A stretch of 64,000 nucleotides of DNA. It comes from Buddleja alternifolia. Lineage: Eukaryota; Streptophyta; Magnoliopsida; Lamiales; Scrophulariaceae. Position 1 is the first letter of the stretch, and every line of letters begins with the position of its first letter. The notes under the pieces are model-generated. The model was given only the letters and a program-made list of their open reading frames with translations, did not search any database and was not told the DNA's origin. Both the position numbers and the translations under genes were made by a program. Shown here piece after piece: positions 34,104 through 46,007 of this stretch. The stretch spans positions 53,681,149 through 53,745,148 of the forward strand of contig CM033392.1 of the NCBI GenBank assembly GCA_019426215.1, given 5' to 3'.

Positions 34104-36277
34104 TGATCTTGACCATCCACTAGACGAGTTTGTTCTTTTTCGACCAATTCACATATAATATATAATATTTCATGTAAAACTTAAATTTGTCTATGTTCAC
34201 CTAGTTGGAGTAATTTATTCCATTGGACCCAAGATTTAATATCAATAAATACAAATCCGACAAAATATTAATTATCCTTTTGCGCCATGACAATAATTGA
34301 GAAACTAATTCCTAGTATCAAATAGAAATATTTCATACAAATTAAGATTATGCCTAGGTTTGAATCAATTTTTTCTAGTCAGTCAATTAGTCTATTAATT
34401 ACAATGAAAAGAAGATAAAGATACTGACTTTATTACAAAGTAAGACAAATAGTTAAACTATTGGTCACGGATTTTAAATTTTCGTAAATTTATATTTAAC
34501 TGAAACTGTGATAACGTCTCATTTTTAGGTTAATTAAAGGTACAATTAATGTGGTGTATTTTTCGAGATTTTTCATGTTCGTACTATTGGAACTCTCCTT
34601 TTTCTTCATTTTGATATGAAACACTTGGGTTTTCCAACGCAACCATTTGTAAAATTCTAACAAAATTCTTATTTATAGTTATTTAAATATGAACTTTTGG
34701 TAGCACACGTTACTAAAAGATAATAAGTATACATTTTTTGTGTAAGCCATTATACTTATGTACAATTACTTTTAATTATTATCGGGGTTAACTAGTTATT
34801 TACAATATACAATAGAGATCCAATTTCATATAATGATTTTGAATCAACATCATAATACTAAAAAAATTAACATAGGCGATTTGAGAATAATAAAAAACAT
34901 GGTATAAATATGCTCAAATTGCATATATACTATTTTTTTTCCATTTTCATTTGTTCCACATATTTTAAGTTTACAAATTTTCTATATTGGTTTCAAAATA
35001 ATTCTGAAAAATAATATTCAACAGCTAATGCACCCACTCAAAACGAAACTAACTTGAAACATGCATCTTGGAATACTTGAATCGAAGTACTCATACTTGT
35101 AGAGTTTGGATATTCAGGTCCTAATTGGATGGCTATCATTTTCCATTTTCCCTTTTTTTTTAAAAAAACAATTCACTAAAATTGCATTTGTTTAGCTGAT
35201 CCTAGTGGAACTATCACAAAGAAATGCTACCATAGAAATTCCCTAAAACAATCTCAAATTTCCATGAGAAATGGGTTTGATCAGCATTAATTTCTCTCAG
35301 AAAAATCAGATTTTTTACTATTCATAATCAGACAATTCACCTAACAATTAAAAGTTCATTATTTGCCGATATATCAACATGGGTATTATAATAATCACAT
35401 ATCATGATTCGGAATGATGCAATGTGCGAATAATATCCATTTTGACTATTTTTGAATGTTTTAATTGATTAGTTTAACATACATATATGTCTAGATTTTT
35501 TTACAAAACAAAAACTAATTCATACCAATTTTTTAAAAATAAAACAATTTCTTACAAAACAAAACATATTACATCATACTTGATTATTACACTTTTTTCT
35601 AGTAAAAAAAATCTCATCGAAGCATGGAATATTTCCTTTAAATACATTTGTAGAGAAGCCAACTAAACAGTAGATAAACTGGACAAAATGGGTATTCACA
35701 ACGACATTTGTTTAATGGATACCCCGGATACGCAAGTTCACAGTACTTTGTGGAAGATAAAGAAGGCACAAATTGGTCTCGTAGAGTGACTATAAGCCCG
35801 AGTCTCTCGGGCTAAGCCACGTAGGGTAATCCCCCACTAAGTGAATGAGTTCAAATAAAACAAAACAATAATATTGATAATTAGCAAAAAACGAAATTAA
35901 TATTGATCAATATTGAATAGTACTTATTTTTTTCTACTTCCACAATTAACTAATAAATTACACACATACACAGGGAAGGAGCATGAATTTTTAGTCCGGA
36001 TGTGTGGGGGCGAACAAAAATAAACGAGCAAAAATTGATATTTTCATTTTTTGAGGGAAGGGGAGGATTTTATATTTAAAAGATTTATGGGCCAAAAAAA
36101 ATTCTAGAAAACTGAGGAGGTGATTGCCATCACCAGCTCCCATCACCCCCTCCTTGGCCGCAACCCATTTATTTAGTATCATATTAAGAGGATCCTTGAA
36201 TTTTTGAGTACTTGACCATTTCGATCACTTCAAACGTGAATTTCAAGTGGGACCCTAGACAAAGAAGCGTTGGATTG
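34104..36277. other. AT-rich intergenic sequence; nothing recognised
   Basis: No supported gene, RNA or complete element. A short GC-richer patch at 35775-35850 (GCCCGAGTCTCTCGGGC hairpin) is unassigned. Confidence 0.4.
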
Positions 36278-36285
36278 TCCAGGAT

Positions 36286-37003
36286 TAGGCCTGTCAATCA
36301 AGCCGAGGGAGCCGAGCCTGGTCAAGCTCACACTCGGCTTGATATTATACGAGCTTTCATCATCAAAGCTTGAATTAACTTGTACGAGCTTTTTTTTCCA
36401 AAGCTCTGGCTCAACTTGAAAATTAATACGAGCTTCAAACCGAGCCCCAGCCAGCCCAATTTATTCTCTTTTAAAAAACTATAAGTAAAAAAAATTCTAA
36501 TATAGAAATTAAAAAATAATCTCAAAAAATTAACATCATCCGTGCTCTAATGACAAATCATAACTAATATGTATCTTGAAAATTCTCATTTTACTTACCA
36601 ATCTTCACACAAAATAAATAGAAATATATCTTGAAATATATGTTTCACATATTATTTTAGATTTAAAAATATTATAACTATATATATGATATACTTACTT
36701 ACAGAATATTGCTTGTATCGTAAATTGGGAGGAAAAATAAACACAAATTCTTCAAGACAAAAGCTAGCATCCCTCCAATGTCAATTTATGTGAATTATCT
36801 TATATTTGTATTAGATACAGTTACGTGAATTTTTTTACTTATTTAATTTGTCAAGCATAGTGTTCTATTTTAAGCAAATTTAGAGTTAAATGATGATTTG
36901 AAGAATTCGTTTCCCTAATTTAAAATGTTGCTATTTTGGATGCGCAATTTAAAAATATTTAAATATCAATACTATATTTTATCTTTGTATATGATATATA
37001 TTT

Positions 37004-37037
<34 letters not shown>

Positions 37038-37205
37038 ACGAGCCCGGGCCCAATCCAAGCCGAGCCTAATTTCGCTCATGCTCGGCTTGAAGTCAAATTC
37101 AAGCCTTAAAAGTGAGCTTGGGCTCGACTCACATAAAGCTCGGCTTGAAAATTATCAAGCTGAGCTTACAAGCTTCAAACCGGCTTGGACTCATTGACAG
37201 ACCTA
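36286..37205. mobile_element. Non-autonomous hAT element, 920 bp
   Basis: Ends TAGGCCTGTCAATCAAGCCG and complement TAGGTCTGTCAATGAGTCCA are flanked by near-identical 8-bp repeats TCCAGGAT (36278-36285) and CCCAGGAT (37206-37213). Subterminal CGGCTTGA/CAAGCCGA motifs resemble those of the hAT at 15336-18911. The interior is AT-rich with an AT microsatellite at about 37008-37034 and no transposase. Confidence 0.88.
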
Positions 37206-37213
37206 CCCAGGAT

Positions 37214-37949
37214 CCGGGATTTTAGTTTCCCTAAAGTAATATACCATTTCTTTATCAAAAAAAAGGTAATATACCATTTCAAATGTACTTTATATCCATT
37301 TTCGTCGAGTTTTCATTGGTATTTCTTGTTAATACATTTGGACTTTTGGTAAATATCTTTCTATAGAAATTAAGAGATAAATAAAACCTTATCCAATATA
37401 TTTGAAAAGGAAAAGCATAATTTTAAAAACTAATTTGAAAGATGATATCAGAATTTGAATAATGAGCCCCTCAAACAAGGTGATATTATATTTATTAGTT
37501 TACCCAATAACCTAATTTGCGGGCTCTCCGCCTCTCTCTCCCTCTAATGTAGAACAAGAAGCAGATGCATTTTTGAATGAGTTTGAAGGAAGAAAAGTGA
37601 AAAATAAGCGAAAAGTTGACGGTGAAACTTTAAACGGTTGTAACTTTTGATCCGTCTGGAGTTAGGGGGCCCACGAGATACCAAATCGGTCGTTTATGCC
37701 TCCATTTGTCCCGCTTCGTGTTTTTTCGAATTTTTAGTGTTTTTATTTTATTTTTAGTTTTTTTTTTCTAGTTGTCGGATGGGGCCCATATTTTTTCGCG
37801 TGTCACTTCATGTGATATAGTATTTTTTTTAGCCAAATTTGGTGGAGTTAGAGTCCTTTAGAATTATAGCAACTTTTGGAGTTGGAATAAGAGTAGTAGA
37901 AGTACTAGTTTAATTAGACTTGGAGTCTTGCTTTCTTTTCATTATTCAG
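37214..37949. other. Intergenic; nothing recognised
   Basis: Moderately AT-rich; the segment at 37610-37730 (AAACGGTTGTAACTTTTGAT) looks like dispersed repeat sequence but was not assigned. Confidence 0.35.
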
Positions 37950-37958
37950 AATTATTAA

Positions 37959-38990
37959 GGGATAATTGTATAAAAAAATCATGTGTTATTTTGAAAGTGC
38001 TAAAAACCCACCTATGTTAACTAAGTAGGCGAAACCCCCTTGTGAAATGTTAAAATTCTGCAAAAAACCCCATACCGTCAAACTTAATGGAGTGTTAAAT
38101 GCACGCGCGTGAGATAAGAATTGAAAAGTTTTTATTTTGATCTTCATGTGTTAAAAGTCTGATATACCCCTCATTTATTTTCCCTCTTTTTTTCCCTTCT
38201 TCTTCTTCATCTAGTTTTCCACCATAGCCATCGCTACCCACCCACAAACAACCGACGAAGCCGATTCACCACCAGCGCCATCACCACCAATACCGCGTGC
38301 CATCACCGAACCACCGTTCACACAAAACCACCACCAGTTCATCACCCCGAACCATCATTCACACAAAACTCTAGTCATAGTTCGAAACCGCCGCCACCAT
38401 CACTGTCAACGCCAGCGCTCGAACTCGCCACCGGAGATCGAACACACAACCACCATACGCAGCCAACCACCACTTCACACAACCACCAACACCACCACTT
38501 CACGCAACCACTATCAACACCACCACTTCACACCACCACCACCACGCACAACACCACAACTTTGCACAACTACCATGGAATTATCAGATTTGAGGGTTTG
38601 GGGATTATGGGGTTGGGTTGGGGTCTTTGCAAGAAGACGAAGAGGAAACGTCACAGAAGAAGAAGAACCCCCAGCATTTGGGGGTTTTGAAAATTAACTT
38701 TTTTTTCTTTTTTTTTTTCAATTGTTTTATTTAAAAAATTAATTTTTCTCTTCTTTTATCTCAAAAAAATATGAGCTTTTGATTTTATGGATTTAGATTC
38801 AATGGTTAGTAATTTAAGGGTATAATGGACATTTTACAAAAACGTTAACGGTGTTAAGGCCTATTTAACGGTTGGGGAGAGTGTGCATTGTTTTAACATT
38901 TCACAAGGGGGGTTTCGCTTATTTTGTTAACACAGGGGTTTTTTAGCACTTTTAAAATAACACAGTATTTTTTTTTTTTGAAATTATCCC
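37959..38990. mobile_element. Non-autonomous MULE-type element, 1032 bp, with a CCACCA-rich interior
   Basis: Terminal inverted repeats of about 90 bp (GGGATAATTGTATAAAAAAA left; complement GGGATAATTTCAAAAAAAAA right; then shared GTGTTATTTT, AAAGTGCTAAAAA and GCGAAACCCCC) are flanked by a perfect 9-bp duplication AATTATTAA (37950-37958 and 38991-38999). The interior at about 38215-38580 is strikingly GC-rich, with ACCACCA/CACCACCAC runs unlike its surroundings. That could be acquired sequence. The same terminus family bounds 41512-41889. Confidence 0.9.
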
Positions 38991-38999
38991 AATTATTAA

Positions 39000-40664
39000 T
39001 AAAATCTTTGCTTTTGTAATTCTTTGAGTGCGCTCAAATTTATTCGTAAGTTTTGAAGACGTGATCTTCAATCATTACAAAATTAATTGCTTCCGTTCCC
39101 TCACCCTCTCTCTAATAAATAGTTAACATCTTTTTTCATTCTTCTTCTCCGCCGACGAGGACTTAGTAAACAACCGCTTCCATTACCACTGTTGCCACCA
39201 CCATCGTATGAGGACTGAGTTGGAGCACCCTCCCTCAAGTTGTGTATCTCGGCTTCAAATTTGAGGAGACGAGGATGGATCTAACGTGATGAAAACAAGT
39301 GATACATTAGATGTTAAATAGTTTTTGTTTAATATTTTGTTTTCTTCTCAAATGGGTGTTTGTTTCTCTCTCAAATGAAAGTTTAGTCTCTGCTGTATAA
39401 GATTATGGTCTTTTGCACAATAGTTTTTTTGTGCTCGTTTTGTTATTTTTTTAAGATTTGTTATCTTGAAGTCTTGATATTGGGTGCTTCAATTGTTCTT
39501 AACTATATTGCTAGAGAAATTCTAAATTGTATTGTTCTTGACGTTGTAAACTTTTTATTAAATGTATTTAAAATGATTGTTTTTTCTAAAAACCAAAAAA
39601 ACTTAATTTGCGGTTTAATTTTGAAATAATTGAAATGCTATATAATTCGAGATGAAGTATTTTCAAAACAAAACAAGAAAACTAATCATCGTATAGCACC
39701 CATTTTCCAAAAAAGAAAAAAGAAAAGAAAAAAAGCAGCAAGAAATATAGTGTAACTTCCAAGACAAAGATCAGAATTGATTCAAGGTTTGTACTTTATT
39801 TGTCCAAAACAACTACAGCAGTATAAAACTGAAGCTCTTAATTAATATTGAAAACTCATATATCATATTAGTTTTTTAAAATAATATTAATATTAATTTA
39901 AATTCAATTTTTCATGATGGTATATGATAGAGCTGCCATTTTTCGACTGTATTGCTATATTTACTGCTAAATTTTCTGTTATCAAATTTCGAAAAATAGT
40001 CTAATTAACTGATGAACTGTACCGACGACTACAGTATTGGAATGTAGGAAATCTATAAAAATAAAAGGAATAAATATCTTCGAAAATATAAATAATTGAT
40101 GCTAGCAATTATAACGTTGGTCGTTGGTACACATGCTTGTTGAGTCTAGCATTTAAAATATATAACTTAATTAGATTATATCCTATGAGCTAGCTAGTTT
40201 AGACTTTTCCTCAAACGTGTCTAAAATAAACTAATCACTTAATTGAGCGGAATAAACTCTAATGATTTATCTAATAGGCTTCAAATTCAAACTTTTATAG
40301 CAGAAAATTTCTAAGAAAACGACCTCTTAATTACGTCCGATAGTAGTTCGAGGAACTAGTTTCAATCTTTGCAAGTCTGCTAGGATTTTTATTTTTGGAG
40401 AGAGATATATTTTCCTAAGTCAAGTCAACTTACCAGTTGCCCAGAGCTCTACGCAAAATTGAACTTCATTATTTTTGTTTGCAAATTAATGGTCATAATA
40501 ATTGTAAGTTTTATATTTCAATAAAATATATTTATATATTTCATCATTAATATATGTAACTAAAGAAATAAGATGTATTAAGTTCGAGCCGATTCTCTCT
40601 CTCTCAAGCTCGAACCTACAAATTTCTTGGAGCGATTCTGTTACAACCAACACTTTGCTGTCAA

Positions 40665-40696
<32 letters not shown>

Positions 40697-41502
40697 TGTG
40701 TTATAATTTTTTTAAAGAATTACTCACAATAAGTAATTATGTAATATGGTATAACAATTTTATTGAACTCTTAATTTGACAATTTGGCTTTATGATGGAA
40801 CAAACGAAAGGTGGAAAGGTGGAATTGATTAACGGAGTTGAAAATTAATCCTTATAAGACATAAAATTGTTTTGAATTTTAGCACCTAAATTGGATAAGG
40901 AGGTAAAAAACAACAACACGTATCATACGAAAAAGAGAAAGCGTGCACACATCATTCAACGAATTTTTCTTTTTGTTATTATTGTGTAATTAATCTCAAA
41001 TTTAAAATAACTAAGAGTGTAATCAGAGAATAAAATTAAAAACGAGAATTAAAATAAGCTACGCAATTGTAAAAATGAAAAAATACATTATTGAGTGTTC
41101 GCTTTCTCTGTTTTATGGTTGTAAGAATGTTATATTTTTTGATATTTTAAATTCTTATAAAAATAAAAATTAAATGAATACATTTCTATGTTTGTTTGTT
41201 CTTTTTCGAGAAGAAGAAAATAAAGTTAACCTATACGAATTTAGAGATTTTAAAGGGGAGAATTGATTAGATTAGTGATGATCATAAATGAGCAAACATT
41301 ATAATAATGTTGATTTACCATTCAGGAGAGGTTGCAAACATTATAATTGATCCTTTAAAATATAATTTTATCATATAGGGGACAAATTTTAAATTCTGTC
41401 ACAAGTTTAGACTACTCGTAGAACTTGTCTAGAGTTGAGAGGTGGCAGACGCCGCCACCACCAGCCACCCCCTCCCTCCGATGATAATAATAATAATAAT
41501 AA
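39000..41502. other. AT-rich intergenic sequence; nothing recognised
   Basis: Contains an AT microsatellite at about 40667-40692. The open frame at 39405-39629 is hydrophobic and unsupported. Confidence 0.4.
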
Positions 41503-41511
41503 TAATAATAA

Positions 41512-41889
41512 GAGGTAATTGCATAAAACCCCCTTGTGTTATTTCAAAAATGCTAAAAACCCTCCTGTGTTAACGAAATAGGCTAATCACCCCCCTATGT
41601 TCCTAAAAAGTGTGCAAAAAAACCATTTTTCATTAAAAAACGAGAGCGTTTTTCACGTTTTTCACTTTATTGACATGCTCATTTGTCATTTATATACTCT
41701 TCATACTTTATAAAAGGTAAATAGTGTTAATTCACCCAAAAAACACATATTTTCTTCTATCATTTTAACAAAAAATGGCTTTTTTGCACACTTTTTAGGA
41801 ACACAGGGGAGGTGATTAGCTTATTTCGTTAATATAAGGAGTTTTTAGCATTTTCGAAATAACACAAGGGGATTTTATGCAATTATTCC
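41512..41889. mobile_element. MULE-type MITE, 378 bp, in an (AAT)n tract
   Basis: Ends TAATTGCATAAAACCCCCTT (left) and complement TAATTGCATAAAATCCCCTT (right), continuing GTGTTATTTC and ATGCTAAAAA, are related to the element at 37959-38990. The flanks are TAATAATAA on both sides (41503-41511 and 41890-41898) within an AAT microsatellite. Confidence 0.85.
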
Positions 41890-41898
41890 TAATAATAA

Positions 41899-42600
41899 TA
41901 ATAATAAAAAAAAAGTCACATTCATTAATAAATTTTCTTGTCATTTAAGACATCATGAGTTGGACTTTTCAGTGAGGATCTCAAGTTGTGGATTAGATGC
42001 AGCGTATCGAGCCAACTTGTACGCCGCCCCGTTTATATCCTTGTATATATAGATCAAAATTTTATTGTTCAACGGTCCCTGATTAGCTGGATGATGTGGA
42101 TTTATGGGACACAGGAAAGTAAAAGGATTGACTTATGTTTGCCTATATTTTCAAGTTAAAATTCTAAAAATTTATCAAGAAACACCTATTGTAGAACGTA
42201 TATGCGTGAAAATGATATGATTTGTGTTACGTTTGTATATATTTTTAGAAAAAATGGTTGAAATTTGTGCAATGTGTTAAATTAATATTGATAAATTGAT
42301 GTATGATGATGTGTTAAATGATTAAGTTAATTATATATATAATGATTGAAATTTCGTGTGAATAAATAAATGGGAAAATTATACTCACACCCCCTCAATA
42401 ATGAGAAATTACACAAACCTCCCCTCACTAATTACACATAAGTATGAAAAAGGAAAAAAAAAATAGTGAATGATTTTGATTGATAATTGTGTGAAATGAT
42501 GGATGTAATGTTTGATAGTATGTTTTTTTTAAGATTTTCTGATTCAGGATTCAGAAAAGATTTGAAAACATGAACAACCAAAGACCTTATTTTTATGACT
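41899..42600. other. AT-rich intergenic sequence; nothing recognised
   Basis: A short stretch at about 42372-42445 (GGGAAAATTATACTCACACC) resembles the end of a MULE-type repeat but has no visible partner. Confidence 0.35.
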
Positions 42601-43701
42601 AGTGGCCTGAGTTAATATAGGTTTTGTGTCGTAGCGGAAGCGATAGATTTTGAATCTTCAAACTTCAAGAATTACTCAAGAAAACTCATAATATGCAAAG
42701 TATAAATTTTATTGATATAAGATTAGTATGATAAGAATTTAAGAAGCGCGATTCGAAATTTATACCAAGAAAACGTATAAATCAAAATGCGATTTATACT
42801 CTAAAACTACTATGAAATATTATACTAAAATACGTAATAAAGACTTTTATTTACAAGATGAGTAGAAATGATCAATTTCTATTAACTTTCTTGAGAGAGA
42901 ATACAAGTAATGTAGTGAAAATTATAATATGTATGTAAAGAATACAAAAGATGGAGCAAATCCTCTCAAATACGGCCTAATGGCCAGTTTCTCTCTCCCT
43001 TTTGGTGTGTGTGGGCGCTGTTGGTGTATTGGGAAAGGATATGGGGATCATATCCCCCTTTTAGGGGGGTAGTGGTTGGACTAGGACTTGGTCCACCCTT
43101 ATCCCCTTGTCAGTTGTCCTTCTTGAGTCTCCCTTCTATCTTCTAGCTATCTATGTTCCAACTATCCATTTAATCAACTAGTAGCTCGACATAGGAGTAA
43201 ATTATTCTCTCAATACGCGATCAGATACTGCCTCATTAAAACCTTATTAGGAAAACACAATGGGATAAAACTTTGGTCAAGGGAAAAAGAGTGCAAGCTT
43301 TGACCTCGATCCTTCCTTAAATGTCCAATTATTTCATTGACCCGAGTAATTGGTTTTTCTCGGGGGCCCAATTCGTACATAAGCCCAAATAGTAAATATA
43401 ATATTTATGGTCGTATCATAAGTCCACCTACTCTTAAGAATTTGAAATAAATTCAAAGTCTCGAGAGCATAATTATTGTGCGAATTGCAGGCTCTGAGCT
43501 ATGGTGGAAGCTAGCCATGTGCATTTCAACAATTAGCTCCAAGGTAGCTGGATAGGCTGATGTGTGCTATGAAAGACGTCGATGGGCAAGCTGTTGAACT
43601 TGCTATCAAGGATGCTGCTTTGGAGACAGCTTTGAGCTATCCATAGATAATAATGCTGATGAGTAGGGGATATTAAAGATGACCTGGCGGCCGCAGCGAA
43701 G

Positions 43702-43820
43702 CTTACTTTGAGGTTGCTTACGAGCTTTTCTTTGAAGTTGCTAATGACCTTTACTTTGAGGTTGCTGATGAGCTTTTCTCTGAGGCAGCTGGTGAGATTT
43801 ACTTTGAGGTTGCTGATTAG
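43702..43820. repeat. 24-bp minisatellite, about five copies
   Basis: Alternating variants of TACTTTGAGGTTGCTGATGA and TTCTTTGAAGTTGCTAATGA with a 24-base period. Confidence 0.85.
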
Positions 43821-44237
43821 CTTACTGATATTGATGCAAGAAATGGTGCCCTTCTGGGATGCCAGACAGCTATAGATCCCTTCTTTGAGGCAGCTGACCT
43901 ATCCACCCTCGAGATTTCTAAGGTGTTTAGCGAGGCCGCTCTCTTGTAAATATTTCCTGCATTTCCTACACAAAACTATCATTGTTTTGCATTTTATTTT
44001 ATGTTTTTTCCCTTGGATATTTCTTTTGATTATGCTACTTTGGTAACACATATTTTGGCTTTGAATACAATATCTTTCGTATAGCTTATTTATGATTGTT
44101 GATACCATGCTATATGATATCCGAAGATAATGAAATAGATGTACTAGACTTGGCACATAGATGATGAAATCATTGGCCTATGATTGACAATATCATGCCA
44201 TGTGTAATATGCCACAACAATAAGCAAAGGTACCATC

Positions 44238-44576
44238 TTTAACATATAAATGATGAAATGTCAACATTTAGTAGCTTGTATGTTTATGATAAATGATAAT
44301 ACATGCAATCATTGGGAAATGAATATGAATAACTAGTGACGTAGTTATTCTTAGCACGTAAATGATGTTATGCAAGCATTTAATAGCTCGTACATTTGTG
44401 ATAAACGTTAAGATATGCAACCATTTAGCAATATATATGAGTAACTCGATACATAGTTACCCTTAGCACGTAAATAATGATATGCAAGCATTTAATAGCT
44501 CGTACATTTGTGATAAATGTTAATATATGCAATCATTTGTCAATATATATACACAATTCGGGGTATAGTTATCCCA
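44238..44576. repeat. Tandem repeat of about 109-118 bp, three copies
   Basis: Anchors GCAAGCATTTAATAGCTCGT and TGTGATAAATGTTAATATAT recur near 44250, 44370 and 44482, with a TAGTTA(C/T)CCTTAGCACGTAA linker. The first copy is the most diverged. Confidence 0.85.
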
Positions 44577-46007
44577 AAATATAATATAACATAAGGTGGC
44601 TTTGCACCCCTTTTTTTTTTCTTTCTTGGAGAATATATATTAAATGCATGACCACATAAATATATTTCTGAAAACAAGAACATGGCATAAATACTTCATC
44701 ATTACCATACGGAATTAGACATGATACATTCCAACAAGTTGAGCAAGTCATAGATAGATAAGCAATAGAAAGCACAATATTGCATTAACTTTAAATTTAG
44801 ACCTCATGAGCTTTGGCAAGAATAACGTGAAATTAATCTTAACATATAAGCATCTGGAAAATTACATAAAATGATTTAACAAGTAATTACCAAGAGGTAC
44901 ATTTTCAAAAGGCCTAAGGGATGCCCATATTCAAGTGAAGCTTCTTTAATACCTATGCTTTTGGGTAAGATATATGATATGCTCACGTTTTAGAGAGACT
45001 TCTTCAATACTTACGCTTTTTGGCAAGGCTTATGAAGTGCTCACGCATTGGGAGGCTCTTTCAATGCTTGCACTTTTTGGCAAAGCTTATGAGGTGCTCC
45101 TGCTTTGGGAGGCTTTTTTGGTGCTTGCGCTTTTCGTTGGGAAAGTGCCCTCGATGCCAACGAAGATATTAGAATATGAGGCACTAGTTTATATTGCACA
45201 ACCCTTAATTAAAGAAAGGCATTTTGTAAATTGTTTGTATAAGTCTTAATGGCGTCTATGAGACTTAAATGAACAATAAGTCCACGTGAATCAAGGCAGA
45301 TCTTCCACTCCTTATAATAGTTAAGGAGATAGGCCTCAAAAGTTTGGTATTTGATCATTTAAATGGTTCGCAAGTCGGATAATCTCAATTGAGCATTGAG
45401 ATTCGTATGGACATGTATGACACATGCTCTGACAGAACGGGCTAGTCCAACATTATGGGATAGTGGGAGTTTGTGTTATAGATACATTGATGGGATTAAT
45501 GTATTCGAACACGGCTTGTAGTAATCCGATCACATGGGTTTTTACTCATTGACTGTCAATGATTGGATTACTGATTATGATAGTATGCGTGAGCCTCAGA
45601 CCTGAGTAATCACGTTGAAGATGTGCTTGTGACGTCAAGTCTGTCATTAGAGTAGTTAGATCCAATTCACCCGTTGGTGGAGTCAACCTCGAAGTGCAGC
45701 TTGATTGGCAAGTAGCAGTCTTAACTTATTAGCAAGAAGGAATTCACTGTCTCGAAAGTAAACGAGAAGTATCCTATGTGATCATAGGTAAATGAGATTA
45801 AAGTCTCTGGCCAGAGTTCATGAACTAGCTCGTGTTTGACATGGAGGTAGTTCTGTAATCTCATATTACTATGATTCATAGCACAACATCGAGTTCTGTG
45901 AGTTTGACATTCCATGACTCTCACTCGATCGGGATACGTCAGAAGGTCTTATACTCATACAGTATTCATAATCTAGAAGTTCGTAATAACATAGTCATTT
46001 CGTACTC

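Larger units (their letters stand above)
42601..45134. mobile_element. Non-coding retrotransposon-like sequence with minisatellites
   Basis: LTR-like phrases (GTGTCGTAGCGGAAGC near 42626; CTCATTAAAACCTTATTAGG near 43232 followed by AAGGGAAAAAGAGTGCA) suggest a decayed LTR. It is followed by three tandem-repeat families listed separately. The last array continues at 50717-51058 beyond an inserted LTR element. No retroviral-type protein domain is seen. Boundaries are uncertain. Confidence 0.5.

Noticed and set aside
43230..43330. Endogenous pararetrovirus fragment
   Set aside because: The phrase CTCATTAAAACC..GGGAAAAAGAGTGC reminded me of dispersed plant LTR sequence; no viral protein domain is visible nearby.
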